A stretch of DNA of 64,000 nucleotides. Origin: Acorus gramineus (lineage: Eukaryota; Streptophyta; Magnoliopsida; Acorales; Acoraceae). Every line of letters begins with the position of its first letter. Positions within the stretch are counted from its first letter, which is position 1. Position numbers and translations under genes: made by a program. Location: assembly GCA_030737835.1 (NCBI GenBank), contig CM060857.1, positions 6,202,746 to 6,266,745 on the forward strand, read 5' to 3'. Below are positions 31,330 through 42,378 of the stretch, in pieces. Under the pieces are notes generated by a model. It did not search any database. It saw only the letters and a program-made list of their open reading frames with translations, and had not been told where the DNA came from.

Positions 31330-33105
31330 CCTTTTATTGTCACGCCCCAGGCGTCCCCGAGACGTGGCAATAATAAATAAATAATATCAGCTATCAATAC
31401 CTGAGGTCAATAAAGACACCAACAACAATACACAAGGCTGCAAAGCAAGATAATGATAACTGACTGAAAAGCGGAAGCATAATATATAAACAATGTCTGT
31501 AATTCAAAAATATTATTACAGACCCGAATACACAATCAATGTCCTGTGGAAGCCAAGTCTAGTCCAAAGAAAATACAACCTGTGCCACATGCACGATTTA
31601 CAATATAACCACTGACTCTAGGACTGCTGACAGCCTCGCACTCGCCATCCACTGGAAGAACGCTCCATCGCCCATGAGACCACGCCACAGGAAGCTCCAG
31701 CTCCACGCCCAACACTGCCCCTGAAAAGAAACAGTATGCGAGGGGTGAGCTACAAGCTCAGTGAGTGGCTGGAAACCAATCACCATCTACAGGTAAATAA
31801 ATAATCAGTTCCCTTCTTCAAGGGAAAACATGGGTAGAAACCCAAAGATCACTGGGTCACGCGGCGGCGCGACCAACCTCACCCTTACCCTCACTCCCGG
31901 AGGGAGGCTCTTGGGACTTATGGGGAGAGACCATACCGTCAGTCGAAGAGACCCGGATTTACTGGTCCAGAGACCATGCCGTCGGTCGAAGAGACCCGGA
32001 CTTACTAGTCTACTCAACACTACTAGATCATCTCCATCGAGATATCACCTTGGAAAAGGGACCATACCGTCGGTCATTAAGACCCGGGATTACTGGTCCG
32101 CACACTATTGGATCATCTCTATCGAGATATCTACCCAACGATGTCCCTCAACATCGATCACGAGACCGGACCCAACAACTATAGGAACGGTCGAACTACG
32201 AACGGGTCACGAGGCGACGCGTCTTCGCCTCATCCACACCCTCACTCCTGAAAGGAGACATATTGGGACTTTGGGAAGAGACTTAGACAGCTCTACTCCC
32301 CTGGTCCACCGGTAGCCTCTCCCCGCTCCGTAGCTTACCTGTTACAGGATAGCCTGTCTAACGCCGGGGCTGTGCTACACGGATCAAATGAAGGGAGAAC
32401 GATTCCACACTCGCGACATCATTCGTTAACCCTCTTCCGGGTAGCCACTACCTGGCGTACTCCCACGATCAGTACCCCTCCGACTGCATCGGTGGTACCT
32501 ACGGATGGGAGCCCTTTGTCAGGACAGCTACAACCCGGCCTCTTCAATTCGGACAATCATTGGGAGTAATCATTCCATGTTCGCAAGCGAACCCAATGGA
32601 AAACAATTACAACACTGAAGGAGAGGAAAACGAGGGGGGGTGCCACACACTCGGTGAATAGCACCAACTATACAATTCGGTAGTTCGCTACATCGACGAC
32701 CCACCACACCCTCACCCTCACCCTCCAATGGGTGACATAGGATATTGGGACTGACAAGCTGATAATCATCCATACACAATCCTGTGGGTCGTCGCATCGC
32801 CGGCCCACCATACCCTCACCCTCACCTCTCAACAGGTGACCTAGGCTCTTGGGACTGACTAGGCTGTTGGTCACCCTTGGTCCACCGATAGTCTCTCCTC
32901 ACTCCGTAGGTCGTTTGGCCACTCCCATGTTCAGCGCAGTCCTTCTACCAAATCAGGAGGCGCCTACTAGTGGGAGCCCCTGCACGGGACAACCTGTCTA
33001 ACGCTGAGGTAGTCTCTACCCGGATCCAACGAAGGGAACAGAACAGCCTATCCATCGCATATGATCCACTCGGATCCGCTGACAACACATATCAACAACT
33101 CTAAT

Positions 33106-33475
33106 GACATGAATTCTTCAGAATTCCTCCAGGGCGCATAACCAAGATGCGGGGAAACATATATTATAACAACATGGTTATAATATTCTCTACAATGGCA
33201 TGAATTCATCAGAATTCCTCCAGGGCGCATAACTAAGATGCGGGGAAGCATATATCATAACAACAGGGTTATAATATTCTCTACAATGGCATGAATTCAT
33301 CAGAATTCCTCCAGGGCGCATAACCAAGATGCGGGGAAACATATATTATAACAACAGGGTTATAATATTCTCTACAATGGCATGAATTCATCAGAATTCC
33401 TCCAGGGCGCATAACTAAGATGCGGGGAAGCATATATCATAACCCCAAGGTTATAATATTCTCTAAGGCATGCTT
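33106..33475. repeat. Four tandem 91-92-bp units (5' LTR)
   Basis: Same array as at 26191-26560; some variant positions are swapped between units of the two LTRs (for example ATATATTAT against ATATATCAT, AACTAAG against AACCAAG), suggesting exchange between units. Confidence 0.9.
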
Positions 33476-33844
33476 ACAACAATATAATAACATCATCCCA
33501 TCATAATTTAAATAAATTAAACTAAATGGGAGCATGCATAGGTTCAGGGCTAGGTGTCTAGGCATGCATAGGCCGCTATACATGATATGGGGGTCCGCAT
33601 CCCTAGCATACAAGGTCTAAGGTGGCATGGATACATCATATCGATCATGCATAGATCAAGGCTTTTTAAGTACATGACCCGGTGCCCAGGCATGTACGAC
33701 CTCTATACACGATACATGGATGTATATCCCTAGCATGCAAAACATCTACATATTAATTAGGGGAACCCCTCGATGCGCGACGCGCGTCTACGCGGGTCGA
33801 GCGCATCCCTAGAGAGGGGGGGGGACTGGAATCAAACCACTCAC

Positions 33845-33883
33845 CTTTCGATCCGGGACCTCGCGCATCCCATCCGACGAGAT
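33845..33883 (-). other. Putative 39-nt mini-exon in LTR leader (5' LTR)
   Basis: Identical to 26930-26968. In the 5' LTR this exon would belong to the element's own transcript; flanking introns would be 33884-34702 and 31721-33844. Confidence 0.5.
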
Positions 33884-33974
33884 CTGCAAGGTAGGGGCAT
33901 CGAACAGGGTGAGAAACAACACAATTTACATAGAAAAATGATTAGAAATACCCAAAACTCGGATAAGCATGCAT

Positions 33975-34565
33975 ACGGGCTCGCACGCATGCGAGCACGC
34001 GCGTACGCACGCGAGTCCGAGTGCCCCGACACCTACCCGAACCTTCGGGCAGCCATAAGCATGGCCCCCCGCATGCGCACGCACGAATGCGCACGCACGC
34101 ACACACCCCGGCATCATCGGCGCACTGCCGCGCGCCTGCCCGCGCGCCTGCCCGCGCGCTCGCACGCATGCGCACGCTCGCGCGCGCCCACGCGCATCGC
34201 GCGTCCAGCCCGCGCCCCCCGGGCAGCACCCCGCGCACTGCCCCAGCACGCCCCAGCACGCCCCAGCACGCGCACGCACGCGCACGCACGCGCGCGCGCG
34301 CACTGGTCCCCAGCCCAGCGCCCAGGCGCCCTGCCCAGCGCCCTGCCCGCGCGCGCGCACGCTCGCGCGCACGCCCGCGCGCGCCCGCGCGCACCCGCGC
34401 TGGCACCCCCGCTCACGCCTGCACCCGCGCGCACCCGCGCGCCCGCTCCGCGCGCACCCGCGCACTCGCGCGCACGCGCCCGCGCGCGCCTGCGCGCCCG
34501 ACTGCGCCCGCCTGCGCCCGACTGCGCGCGCGCCCGCGCGCGCCCGCGCGCAAACGACGCCCAGA
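33975..34565. repeat. Alternating CG/CA low-complexity tract (5' LTR)
   Basis: Same as 27060-27650, apparently without a single change, which is striking for a sequence type prone to slippage and CpG decay. Confidence 0.92.
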
Positions 34566-35521
34566 CCGCGCCCAAGCCCTCTTAACCCCCTTTTAACCCC
34601 TTCTAACCCCTCCCACACACCCCAACCTACCTAGCCACCATGCATGACCTTCCAATCAACCCCCCAAGCTAAGAAACCAAGAAAAGAAGGGGAGGAGCTC
34701 ACCTTGGGAGGGAAAAGAAAGGGGGATGCTCGGGGCCCTTCGCGCACCGAAACGCCGCCACCCGGAACCACCACCACCACCACCTCCACTCAGCCTCCTC
34801 AGCCTCCTCTTCAGCCAAAACAGGGGGGGGGGAGCATGGAAAAGGGAGCTAGAGATAGAGGGGAACAAACAACATCAACACAAGAACCAACCTCTCTTCT
34901 TCCTTCACCTCATCCTTCACTTCATCTCTTTGGGAAAAATCATCAAACACTTGGGGGGCTTGAAGAGGTGAAAGAGAGAGCCTCAGATGAAGTCGTTGAC
35001 GAGGGAGTGAGAGGGGGAGAGAGAGAGAGAGAGGTATTTATCAAAAATATCAAGGAAATGACATCATAGACACCCCTTTCACTTGAAATTCTGCGCAAGC
35101 TTCACTGGAACAGCCATAACTTCCTCGATATAGCTCCGAATGGCTCAATTCCAAAACCGATGGAAAGCTAAGAAGATTATCTACAACTTTCATGTTTATG
35201 ATAAGAGCAAATAACCTCTCCAGCTATTCTGAATTTAGAGCCAAACACAGAGCAGGGCTGCAGCCAGAATTTCCATCCCCGGGGTATACTTGGAAGAATA
35301 CCCATAACTTTTACTACAAGAATCCAGTTGATCTAATTCCACTTCCAAACGAAAGCTCACTCAAAACTGGACGTCTCATAATAAAATCAGAATTTAACCT
35401 CTTCATCTTGGATTTTTACAAAATCAAATCCAAACGGTAAATTGGGAATACATAACTTAGGAAAAAAATTTATGTACCCAAATTTCCAAACAGAGCGCTC
35501 CAAAATGACACAGGCACAACA

Positions 35522-35526
35522 GTTAT
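35522..35526. other. Target-site duplication (right), GTTAT
   Basis: Exact match to 24418-24422. Confidence 0.95.
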
Positions 35527-35602
35527 GGTTGTCGAGGAACCATCTGATCTTCGGGGGGATGCCAATTTATTTTGAGAATGTATGGGAAATGGTAGTGGGG
35601 TT

Positions 35603-35925
35603 AAGCCTGTCAATCTGATGGATAGAGATCGAATAGGTTCATACCCGTATTCGAGTCTGAACTGGATATCCAAAAAAATATTCGTATCTGATATCTGATT
35701 GATATTAAAAATAAGTATCCGTATCCGGTCCAAAAATCTGGATTCAAATACAGATAATTATTCAAAATATAAAAAAATTCAAAATGAATATGAAATTCTT
35801 AAAATATCCAAAGATCCAATATTCAAAAATAAAAACCATATATCTAATATTTGAAATATGTAAAAAAATCTAATAAGTATATGCGCATCGGATACAGATA
35901 TTTTTTGGATAATTGACAGGCAAAG
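35603..35925. mobile_element. hAT-type MITE (323 bp)
   Basis: The ends are AAGCCTGTCAAT and, reverse-complemented, CTTTGCCTGTCAAT. The exact 8-bp duplication GTGGGGTT lies at 35595-35602 and 35926-35933, the hAT size. The interior is built from ATCCGTATCC/GGATAC-like repeats and has no coding capacity. The GCCTGTCAA end core is shared with the elements at 45494 and 49230. Confidence 0.85.
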
Positions 35926-35933
35926 GTGGGGTT

Positions 35934-36596
35934 CATAAATAATTGGGGTGTTTGTTGTGGGAGGGCACGTGGGGTGGAGAGGGCACATATGGGGTGAGTT
36001 TCTTTTGGGGGGGGGGGGTGCCAGCTTGTGATTGAGAAGTAGGGGTTTACCATTTTGGAATAAGAGTATTTGGTAGAATTCTCAGTCCATTGTTCGTTTC
36101 CTTTTATGCTTTGTATGTTTTGGGCATTCATCAAATTTTAACAATAAAATTGAGGTGTCCATTTCACAAAAAAAAAAGGGTTTTTTTAGTTTTCAGTCCT
36201 TGTAAACATACCTATTTAAAAGATATGTTGGGACTAAAAAAAATCAAATAATTTAGGGATAGGTCCCTCCCAGGGACTAAAAAGGAACATATCCTTTAAA
36301 TCTGGGGACTAAAACCAAAATATAAAAAAGTGAAGGATTGATCACTAAATCTTATGGTTTATGGGGACTTAAAAATAAAAAAACTCCAAAAAAAAAGATA
36401 TATACATTCTTACAAACATAGAAAATTAATATAAATCCCTATCAAAGTTGAGGCAGACTTACGAATTCATAAAAACTTATAAAATATAAAATATCAGCCC
36501 TAAGTTAAAGTCATATCTACCATTAACAGAATATTCTAATAATATTTTATCTCTATGTAACTGTGTAGTCATTGTAGTCTTTACAGAGAAAAACAA
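35934..36596. other. Intergenic; contains a fold-back repeat at 36190-36320
   Basis: TTTTCAGTCCTTGTAAACATACC...AGATATGTTGGGACTAAAA is partly complementary to GGGACTAAAAAGGAACATATCC...GGGGACTAAAACC, typical of small plant fold-back MITEs. I could not identify a target duplication. The rest is unannotated AT-rich DNA with a G-run at 36009-36018. Confidence 0.4.
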
Positions 36597-37216
36597 GGGA
36601 AAAATCAATATAACTCCATGGAAACTTGGACAAATCAGAAAAGGTCCCTAAAAAGTTAGAAAATCATCATAGGTCCTTGTATTATTAAGGAAATGTTGTT
36701 TTAATCCTTGCAGTTACCTGGCTAAGGTTAAAACTAACTGGACATGAAAAATTACCTTATTGCCCTTCTCTTGATTTACCATTCCCTAAATCCCTCTCTT
36801 TTGCTCATTCTTTCTCTGAGAACCCTATCACACCAAAATAAACCCTCCATCATGATCAAAATCTGTTGAAGACCAGTGCATCTCCAAAGATTGCTAAAAT
36901 GACGAAGCTTCCATGAAAAATTGTGATGCCTTAGAGAGCATCTCGTAAAGTCGATCGAAGCCTCTGAATACCCAGAGAAAGTCGTATGCCTCCATGAAGT
37001 GCAACCAACAAACCGATTGAGTAAGATAGTTGTTCCCTCCATGAATGTTTGTTGTTCGATTAATAGGTGCAGAATATTCAGACTAAAACAAAGTGATTTT
37101 TATAAGTTGTTGCCTATGTGGTATCATATTTAACAATTGATAAAGCTCAAAGCTTTTTTTATTTCATTACATAAACAAAAAGGCTTGACATTCAATAGTT
37201 CAAAACATCATTTAGT

Positions 37217-37534
37217 TTACAGAGAACCCTTATGTATAACACACACAAAAAGTAAAAATTGAGCAAATATGCAGATGAGGACCAAACTCAGCTTCTTATT
37301 TATACTTTCCAGCAAAGATAGCCTCTTGTGTAGAGATTCTGCAATCCTCATCAGCTGGTATTTGATGTCAATAGTTGAATGATTAGGATCATCGATCCAT
37401 TCGAAGAAATTACAGTCCGCTGGAGTATGTAGTGAGAAACAAATGCATAGATTAGTAAATTCAATCACGCAATCTCCTTGTTTACAGCGACATTCACGCC
37501 GTGGAATGTATGCATACGAAGGCCTAAATACCAC
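37217..37534 (-). pseudogene. Fragment of a GRF-type zinc-finger gene inside the Mutator-like element
   Basis: On the - strand the translation has CRCKQGDC followed by CICFSL and CNFFEWIDDP, which fits the GRF zinc-finger spacing (C-x-C...; C-x-F-F-x-W-x-D), though the usual NPGRRF core is not clear. A helical segment (RIAESLHKRLSLLESINKKL) and a C-terminal hydrophobic stretch (LVLICIFAQFLLFVCVI) follow, an arrangement seen in small plant GRF-finger proteins of unknown function. There is no ATG: the frame enters from the B-LTR junction, and upstream exons are not seen. I infer a captured gene fragment or truncated gene; the low complexity of the family makes the call moderate. Confidence 0.5.
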
Positions 37535-37537
37535 ACC

Positions 37538-39316
37538 TGTAACGCCCCCGAATCCACGACTCCATTTTGAAGCGTGAAATCCGGTTACGTTAACTAAATT
37601 CCTCGAATCTCAGAGTACTAATATTCTTTTATTCCAAAGAACATAAGAAAACATCACCATAATTATACATTCATTGTCAAGGCTAAAATCCAACACAAAT
37701 TCAATATACATCGGGAGCAACTGAATTTATATATCCACACTATCATACATATGGGTCCTCTACATGCCAAAGAAATGACCAACACCTTCTACACAAGTCT
37801 AGTGCTCTGGAAATAAAATACGAGCTTCAACCTCCAATGCCTTAACGAGATCGACAACCACCAACAGATTAATATGAAAGGTTGAGAAAAGAGAGGGATG
37901 AGCTACCACGCGCTCAGTAAATGAACACAAGTGTCCCAATAATATAATATGCTTAAAAAATCATGACTTTATAAAAATGTCTCTTTAAACAGCTATATAA
38001 TACATAAATCTTATGATAAAAATGTTATTCAAAACATGCCAAGTGTAAAACTTCTCATTTAAGGAATACATTATCGGTAATCGTTTTTCGGGGTTGGGGT
38101 CCGCTCCGGTTGTTGGGAGGCCTCCGAAAAAAGAGAAAGAAGACTCAGTCTTCTTTCTTTTTGGCGTGTGTGGGGGTTTCTCCGAGATTTGGACTCGATT
38201 GCGCCCTGCAGGCCCGGCTAGATCGTCTCTCGGAAAGGTGGAAGGGTGTGGTTCCTTGCTGGGGCGTCCGACGGCTCCTCAAGAGGATTCAGGGGGTGTA
38301 GTGATCGCCACCTGCTTTCTCGAAAAGCAGGAAAAGTTGGGGTTGGATTTGACCGCCTTCGTGGGGAGAGTTTGTGGAGTCTCCGCTTTGAGATACGGGC
38401 TTGCCGCACACAGAGGTGAAAAATAGGAATCCTTTTCTGCATTGGGAACTTGACAAGGGGGAGGGGGGGTTTGGAAAGTCAAGGTGTAGGTGAGGGCCGG
38501 CTAGTGGAAAGTAGCCGATTGGAGGGGTCGGCTGGTTGGAATTAGCCGCCTAGGACCTGGCTCAACTTTGGCAAAACCTGGGTAGGAAATGGGTTAGGGT
38601 TTGGCTGAAGTTAAAGTAGGTTTAATTTGGGTTTCGGAGAGTGAATTTGTGTAGGGAATGGGCTTTCTACTCACAAATGGAACTCTATTTCTCTCTCAAG
38701 GGTTTTGAAATGGTGGTGTGGGGGGTATAGGTTTGATTGGGGATGATTGATGTTGTGGATTGGGAATTTTTTGGATGTGTTAGAAATGTTTTGGACCCCC
38801 TCTATTTATAGTAAAAGAGAGGGAGGGGAATGTCCTTTGGTTAATAGATCAAAAAATGGGTAATAAGGTGTTTGATTTGACCTCTCATTAGATCTTTGTT
38901 CTGATAGTGTCGGGGTGAGTGACGGCTAGTTGAAACTAGCCGCCCAGTGAAGGGCGGCTACTCTCAAGTTGCCGCCCCTATGATGGCCTGACAAACATCC
39001 CATCTCTGACAAGCGGTGGCTTGGGTCAGTTACTAGGGTTGAACTGGCCAAGATGGAGTGGCTAAAGGGAACAAACCGCCGCAATAATCAACATTAAATG
39101 CTGCTTTATATCCCATCCAAAGGAGGCGGTTTGGGGTCGGTTAGGGGGCTACTCTCAAGTAGCCGCCCCAGTCCTGGTCTCAGATTTATCTAAGTGTTGG
39201 ACTAGGGTTTCCGGTTTTGGGTTTCCAAGGAAGTTTAGATGTTCAAATATGGTCATTTCTAAATATTGCTTGAAATATTTTCGTCCCTTTGGACGGTCAA
39301 AATTGGGGTATCTACA
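37538..39316 (+). mobile_element. B-family LTR (solo or rearranged), 1.8 kb
   Basis: It runs from TGTAACGCCCCC to GGGGTATCTACA, which reverse-complemented is a TGTAGATACCCC...GGGGGCGTTACA LTR, so the element sense is the - strand. Fragments of the same family are at 1-836, 13436-13516 and, diverged, at ~43540-45298. The flanking five bases (ACACC, TACAT) do not match, so the two ends may come from different insertions. It carries a series of short GGCGGCTA/TAGCCGCC hairpins (38499-38547, 38923-38977, 39147-39164). Frames within are not conserved between copies. Confidence 0.7.
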
Positions 39317-40500
39317 TACATGATGTCATAAAGCACTCTTCTCAAAATTATATGATAAGTATGAATGCAACGGACATGCATGCCCGCTTTCCACGACACC
39401 TAGCCGCAGAGATTTCACTTTGAAAATCGGGCCACATAGACATAACCACCTAGACTTGGATCCAATTTAGACTGTAGCCACCTAGACTGAGCCACATAGA
39501 CAATTTAATGCATGCACAATCAAAACTATTTATTCCTTCAAGTATACACATGCGCCAATTTTCATAAATCCCATAATTTCCAATGCATACGACATATCCA
39601 AAATATCAACCTATATGATGATAACATGCTCATATACTTCATACAAGATAGATTTCATAATCACAAAAATAACATAATGCCGAAATGTATACATATATTT
39701 TGATTTGCAAATAATATAGCGACATCCACTCACTTTTATTACACGCAATACAAACCGATGCACGTGCATGAACGCTACACACTCGCACGTGGATAACCTA
39801 GCATAACAGTTATGCAATAATAAATCAGAAACCATTTGATCATGACCCAAACAACTAACAACCAACTTACAACAACACTCGGCCCAATAAATCCCAAGAG
39901 TCCATACCTAATAGACTCACAATCCGCAACTCACCTCAAGGGCCTAAAGAAAATCCCAACCCCGAATAAATATGGAAAATATTCATATACTCAAGAATGA
40001 TCCGATAATCAGTATTCATTTACTTCATAAGGCCCACATAATCGATCAATCCTCGAATAAATATTTAGACAATTCCAATAAGGCTCCATTACAACTCCAA
40101 TGATCCAAATAACTTAACTCAACCAATTTATAACAATAATATCCAATTAATATTCATTGATCCCACTAAGCCAAATTAACGAAGTCCAAGCCTGCTCTTC
40201 AATCGGATCTGGGTGGGTTGAATGGAATGCAAGATGAAGGGGGTGATGGAAGCTTGGAGAAGAGATGATGTTGTCACATAAATAGCTAGGAATCAACAGT
40301 TCAATTTTTGACCGTTGGAGTTGTCTCAAAACAACCCGTAAAAAAAAGTTCTGAAAAACAATATGTTCGATGGAGGAGATGAGGGCAATATTGAAATTTT
40401 AATGTCCGGAAGGCATGTTAGGCATAGAAAAGGACTAATATTGATTTTTTCACTTTTGTAAGGACTTTTTTGAATATGAGTTTAACAGATTCTGTTAGCC
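39317..40500. other. Interior of the Mutator-like element; no gene recognised
   Basis: AT-rich DNA. Open frames are short and match nothing I know. CACATAGACATAACCACCTAGACT-like phrases repeat at 39430-39500. Confidence 0.4.
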
Positions 40501-40663
40501 TGACAAAATATTCCTAGCATATACCTTTTTTTTAACTGAGTTTTAACCCAAGGACTTAAATCATTAACTACAAAAAAATGCAGGGACCTATAGTGATTTT
40601 CAAACTTGTTAGGGGTCTTTTCCGATTTACCCAAGTTTTCAGGAAGTTATATCGATTTTTCCC

Positions 40664-41088
40664 TAAAAAAAAAGACATATTAGTCTCTGTAAAAGACCAA
40701 AGTAACCTCGTGTGTTTCCATTTATCGACTTGATCAAGCAATTCTCTAGGTGAAAGATGTGGAGGCCGCGGCGCTGACAAAGAGGACTTGTGTACATTAG
40801 ATACAAATGGAGAGAGGTTGGGTAAAATACGTAGGGGTATGTTAGTCCCTTCAAAAGTTGAGTTAAGATTAACTAAGATAGATTGAATTAAAATTAAATT
40901 TTGTTGATGTCAGGGATGTATATAGTTTTTGTCTGAAAAAACAAGAGGGGTTCAAAAAATTAAACGGTACAAGTGTGCATGAATCCGTGAAAGTGGAATC
41001 TGTCCAAATACAAATACAAACAAGATCTTAAAACGAGCACGAGAGATGTGACGGATGTGACATTTTTTAGATTACGTGAGATAATTAC
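40664..41088. other. Intergenic DNA; nothing recognised
   Basis: Short AT-rich spacer between two Mutator-type elements without coding or repeat signature that I can name. Confidence 0.4.
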
Positions 41089-41098
41089 ATGTCTTTAA

Positions 41099-41839
41099 CC
41101 TTGAGTCTTTGTAAACATGCATATTCTTACACAAGTCCTATTTTAGATTAGACATATATGTCATTGCAAGCACGAAAAATATCATAAACATTCATACGTC
41201 AACCATTATTAAATCCATTATTAAGAGTGAATTTATTATTATACTCTCCGAAAGAACCTCATTCTCCAAACAATTCAATTGAATCTCTCCACTCTCTCTT
41301 ATATCACATTCCATCACACAAAACTCTTAACAATCTCACACACACTTATGCTCAATAAATTTACAGAAACACTACTTATGCTCATACATGGAATTCAAAT
41401 TTTTACTTAATAAATTTACACAAACGCTGTTTATGCTCACACACTCTTCGAGGCAAGAAATTTTTTATTATATATTGCATCCAAAAAATGAAGTATATAC
41501 ACAATCTCTAACAAACACTCATTGACTCCATCGTGGAATGAGATATTGACACGTCAAAGATAATCCAAAATGGAACAAGCTGAGAAAGGGTTGAAGAGGA
41601 AGAGGGAGAGAATGTGAGATAGGAATGTTAGAAGAAGAAGAAAAATGAAAATGAGTTCAAGGGTAAAATTATCATTTAAAAGGATTATATGTCTTGTTCT
41701 GTGTTTTCAATGATTTATATGGATGGAATATTATGAAAATATACCATTAAAATGAAGGAATTAAATTGACCAAGTTGTATGTCCCACCCTATAAGTTGTA
41801 AGGACTTATATGGAATTATACATATTTACAGGAACTCGG
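41099..41839. mobile_element. Mutator-type MITE (741 bp)
   Basis: Flanked by ATGTCTTTAA at 41089-41098 and 41840-41849 (9-10 bp, Mutator size). The ends are complementary in part: CCTTGAGTCTTTGTAAACATGC at the left; CCGAGTTCCTGTAAATATG, then ATAAGTCCTTAC, on the other strand at the right. Non-coding. Confidence 0.7.
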
Positions 41840-41942
41840 ATGTCTTTAATTCTTTTTAATTTGATTTGATTTGGAACATTTGTGCTTATACACTCAATAT
41901 TTTTCCCATTCTTTCATGCAATTCTAATCTAGTGCATACTAA

Positions 41943-42172
41943 GGGTGCGTTTGGTTGCGCGATTGCAAAACTGATTCTGCAGGAATCTGGGTTTTAAAAC
42001 TGATTTTGCAGGAAGATCACCTCCATCAGCTTTTTGAAATCGCAACTTTTGGGGACTATTTGCCTGAAATCTGTGTGCAGGAAGCTGCAACAGTAAAACT
42101 GTTTGGTTGCACGATTGCAAACGCAACTTCCTGCAATCGCAAACATAGCTTCTTGCACAACCAAACGCATCC
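41943..42172. mobile_element. Tourist-like (PIF/Harbinger) MITE, 230 bp
   Basis: The ends are GGGTGCGTTTGGTTG and, reverse-complemented, GGATGCGTTTGGTTGTGC, with TAA duplications at 41940-41942 and 42173-42175. The GG..GCGTTTGG terminus and TAA target are diagnostic of this group. The frame across it is not a gene. Confidence 0.85.
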
Positions 42173-42378
42173 TAAGTTAGACTTGTATATATTAAATTAA
42201 AAGTAAAAAAGTGAGCATCATATATTCATAGAATATACACACTAATGTAATTTATTAAACAAATATATACTTTCAAGATTTTTTTAAAAACATTTACCAA
42301 AATGGGATGAGCAAGGTCAAATAAAGATAGACCCATCAATCACATTTGAAGGTGGTGTTTTTCCTTAATAAAAGTAGT

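Larger units (their letters stand above)
24423..35521 (-). mobile_element. Complete A-family LTR retrotransposon, non-autonomous (LARD-like), 11.1 kb
   Basis: Two direct repeats (24423-28605, 31338-35521) with TG...CA borders enclose 2732 bp and are bracketed by GTTAT duplications. The primer site next to the 31338 LTR and the polypurine tract next to the 28605 LTR put the element on the - strand (5' LTR = 31338-35521). LTRs of ~4.18 kb differ at only about 25 places that I can count, so insertion was recent. The internal region carries only decayed Ty3/gypsy pol pieces, in the usual order but with stops and frame changes throughout, so the element cannot encode its own proteins. Pol remnants resemble chromovirus-type (Tekay/Del-like) gypsy elements. 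Long LTRs with little coding fit the class called LARD. Confidence 0.95.
31338..35521 (-). repeat. 5' LTR of the complete A-family element
   Basis: Repeats 24423-28605 at a constant offset of 6915 bp except for a 1-bp indel in an A-run near the promoter end. Differences by eye are about 25 substitutions, several clustered in the 92-bp array. Contains the second copies of the CG/CA tract (33975-34565), mini-exon (33845-33883) and TATA-like box (35035-35041). Confidence 0.95.
36597..40663. mobile_element. Mutator-like element with long TIRs, carrying a gene fragment and a nested LTR
   Basis: The left end GGGAAAAATCAATATAACTCC pairs with the reverse complement of the right end, GGGAAAAATCGATATAACTTCC; similarity of the arms runs ~120-160 bp (GGAAACTTGG/GAAAACTTGG, TCAGAAAAGGTCCCT/TCGGAAAAGACCCCT, ATAGGTCC). 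Flanks GAAAAACAA and TAAAAAAAA agree at 7 of 9 positions, in A-rich DNA, so the duplication is not decisive. No transposase was seen. Without the B LTR (37538-39316) the element is ~2.3 kb, carrying a zinc-finger gene fragment (37217-37534): a Pack-MULE-like structure. Confidence 0.65.

Noticed and set aside
24423-35521. Tandem segmental duplication of ~4.2 kb
   Set aside because: TG...CA borders, matching GTTAT target duplications, a primer-binding site and a polypurine tract at the inner edges show that the repeats are LTRs of one element.
37538-39316. Claiming the B-family copy as a clean solo LTR
   Set aside because: The LTR borders look right, but the flanking 5-mers (ACACC and TACAT) do not match, so recombination or truncation cannot be excluded.
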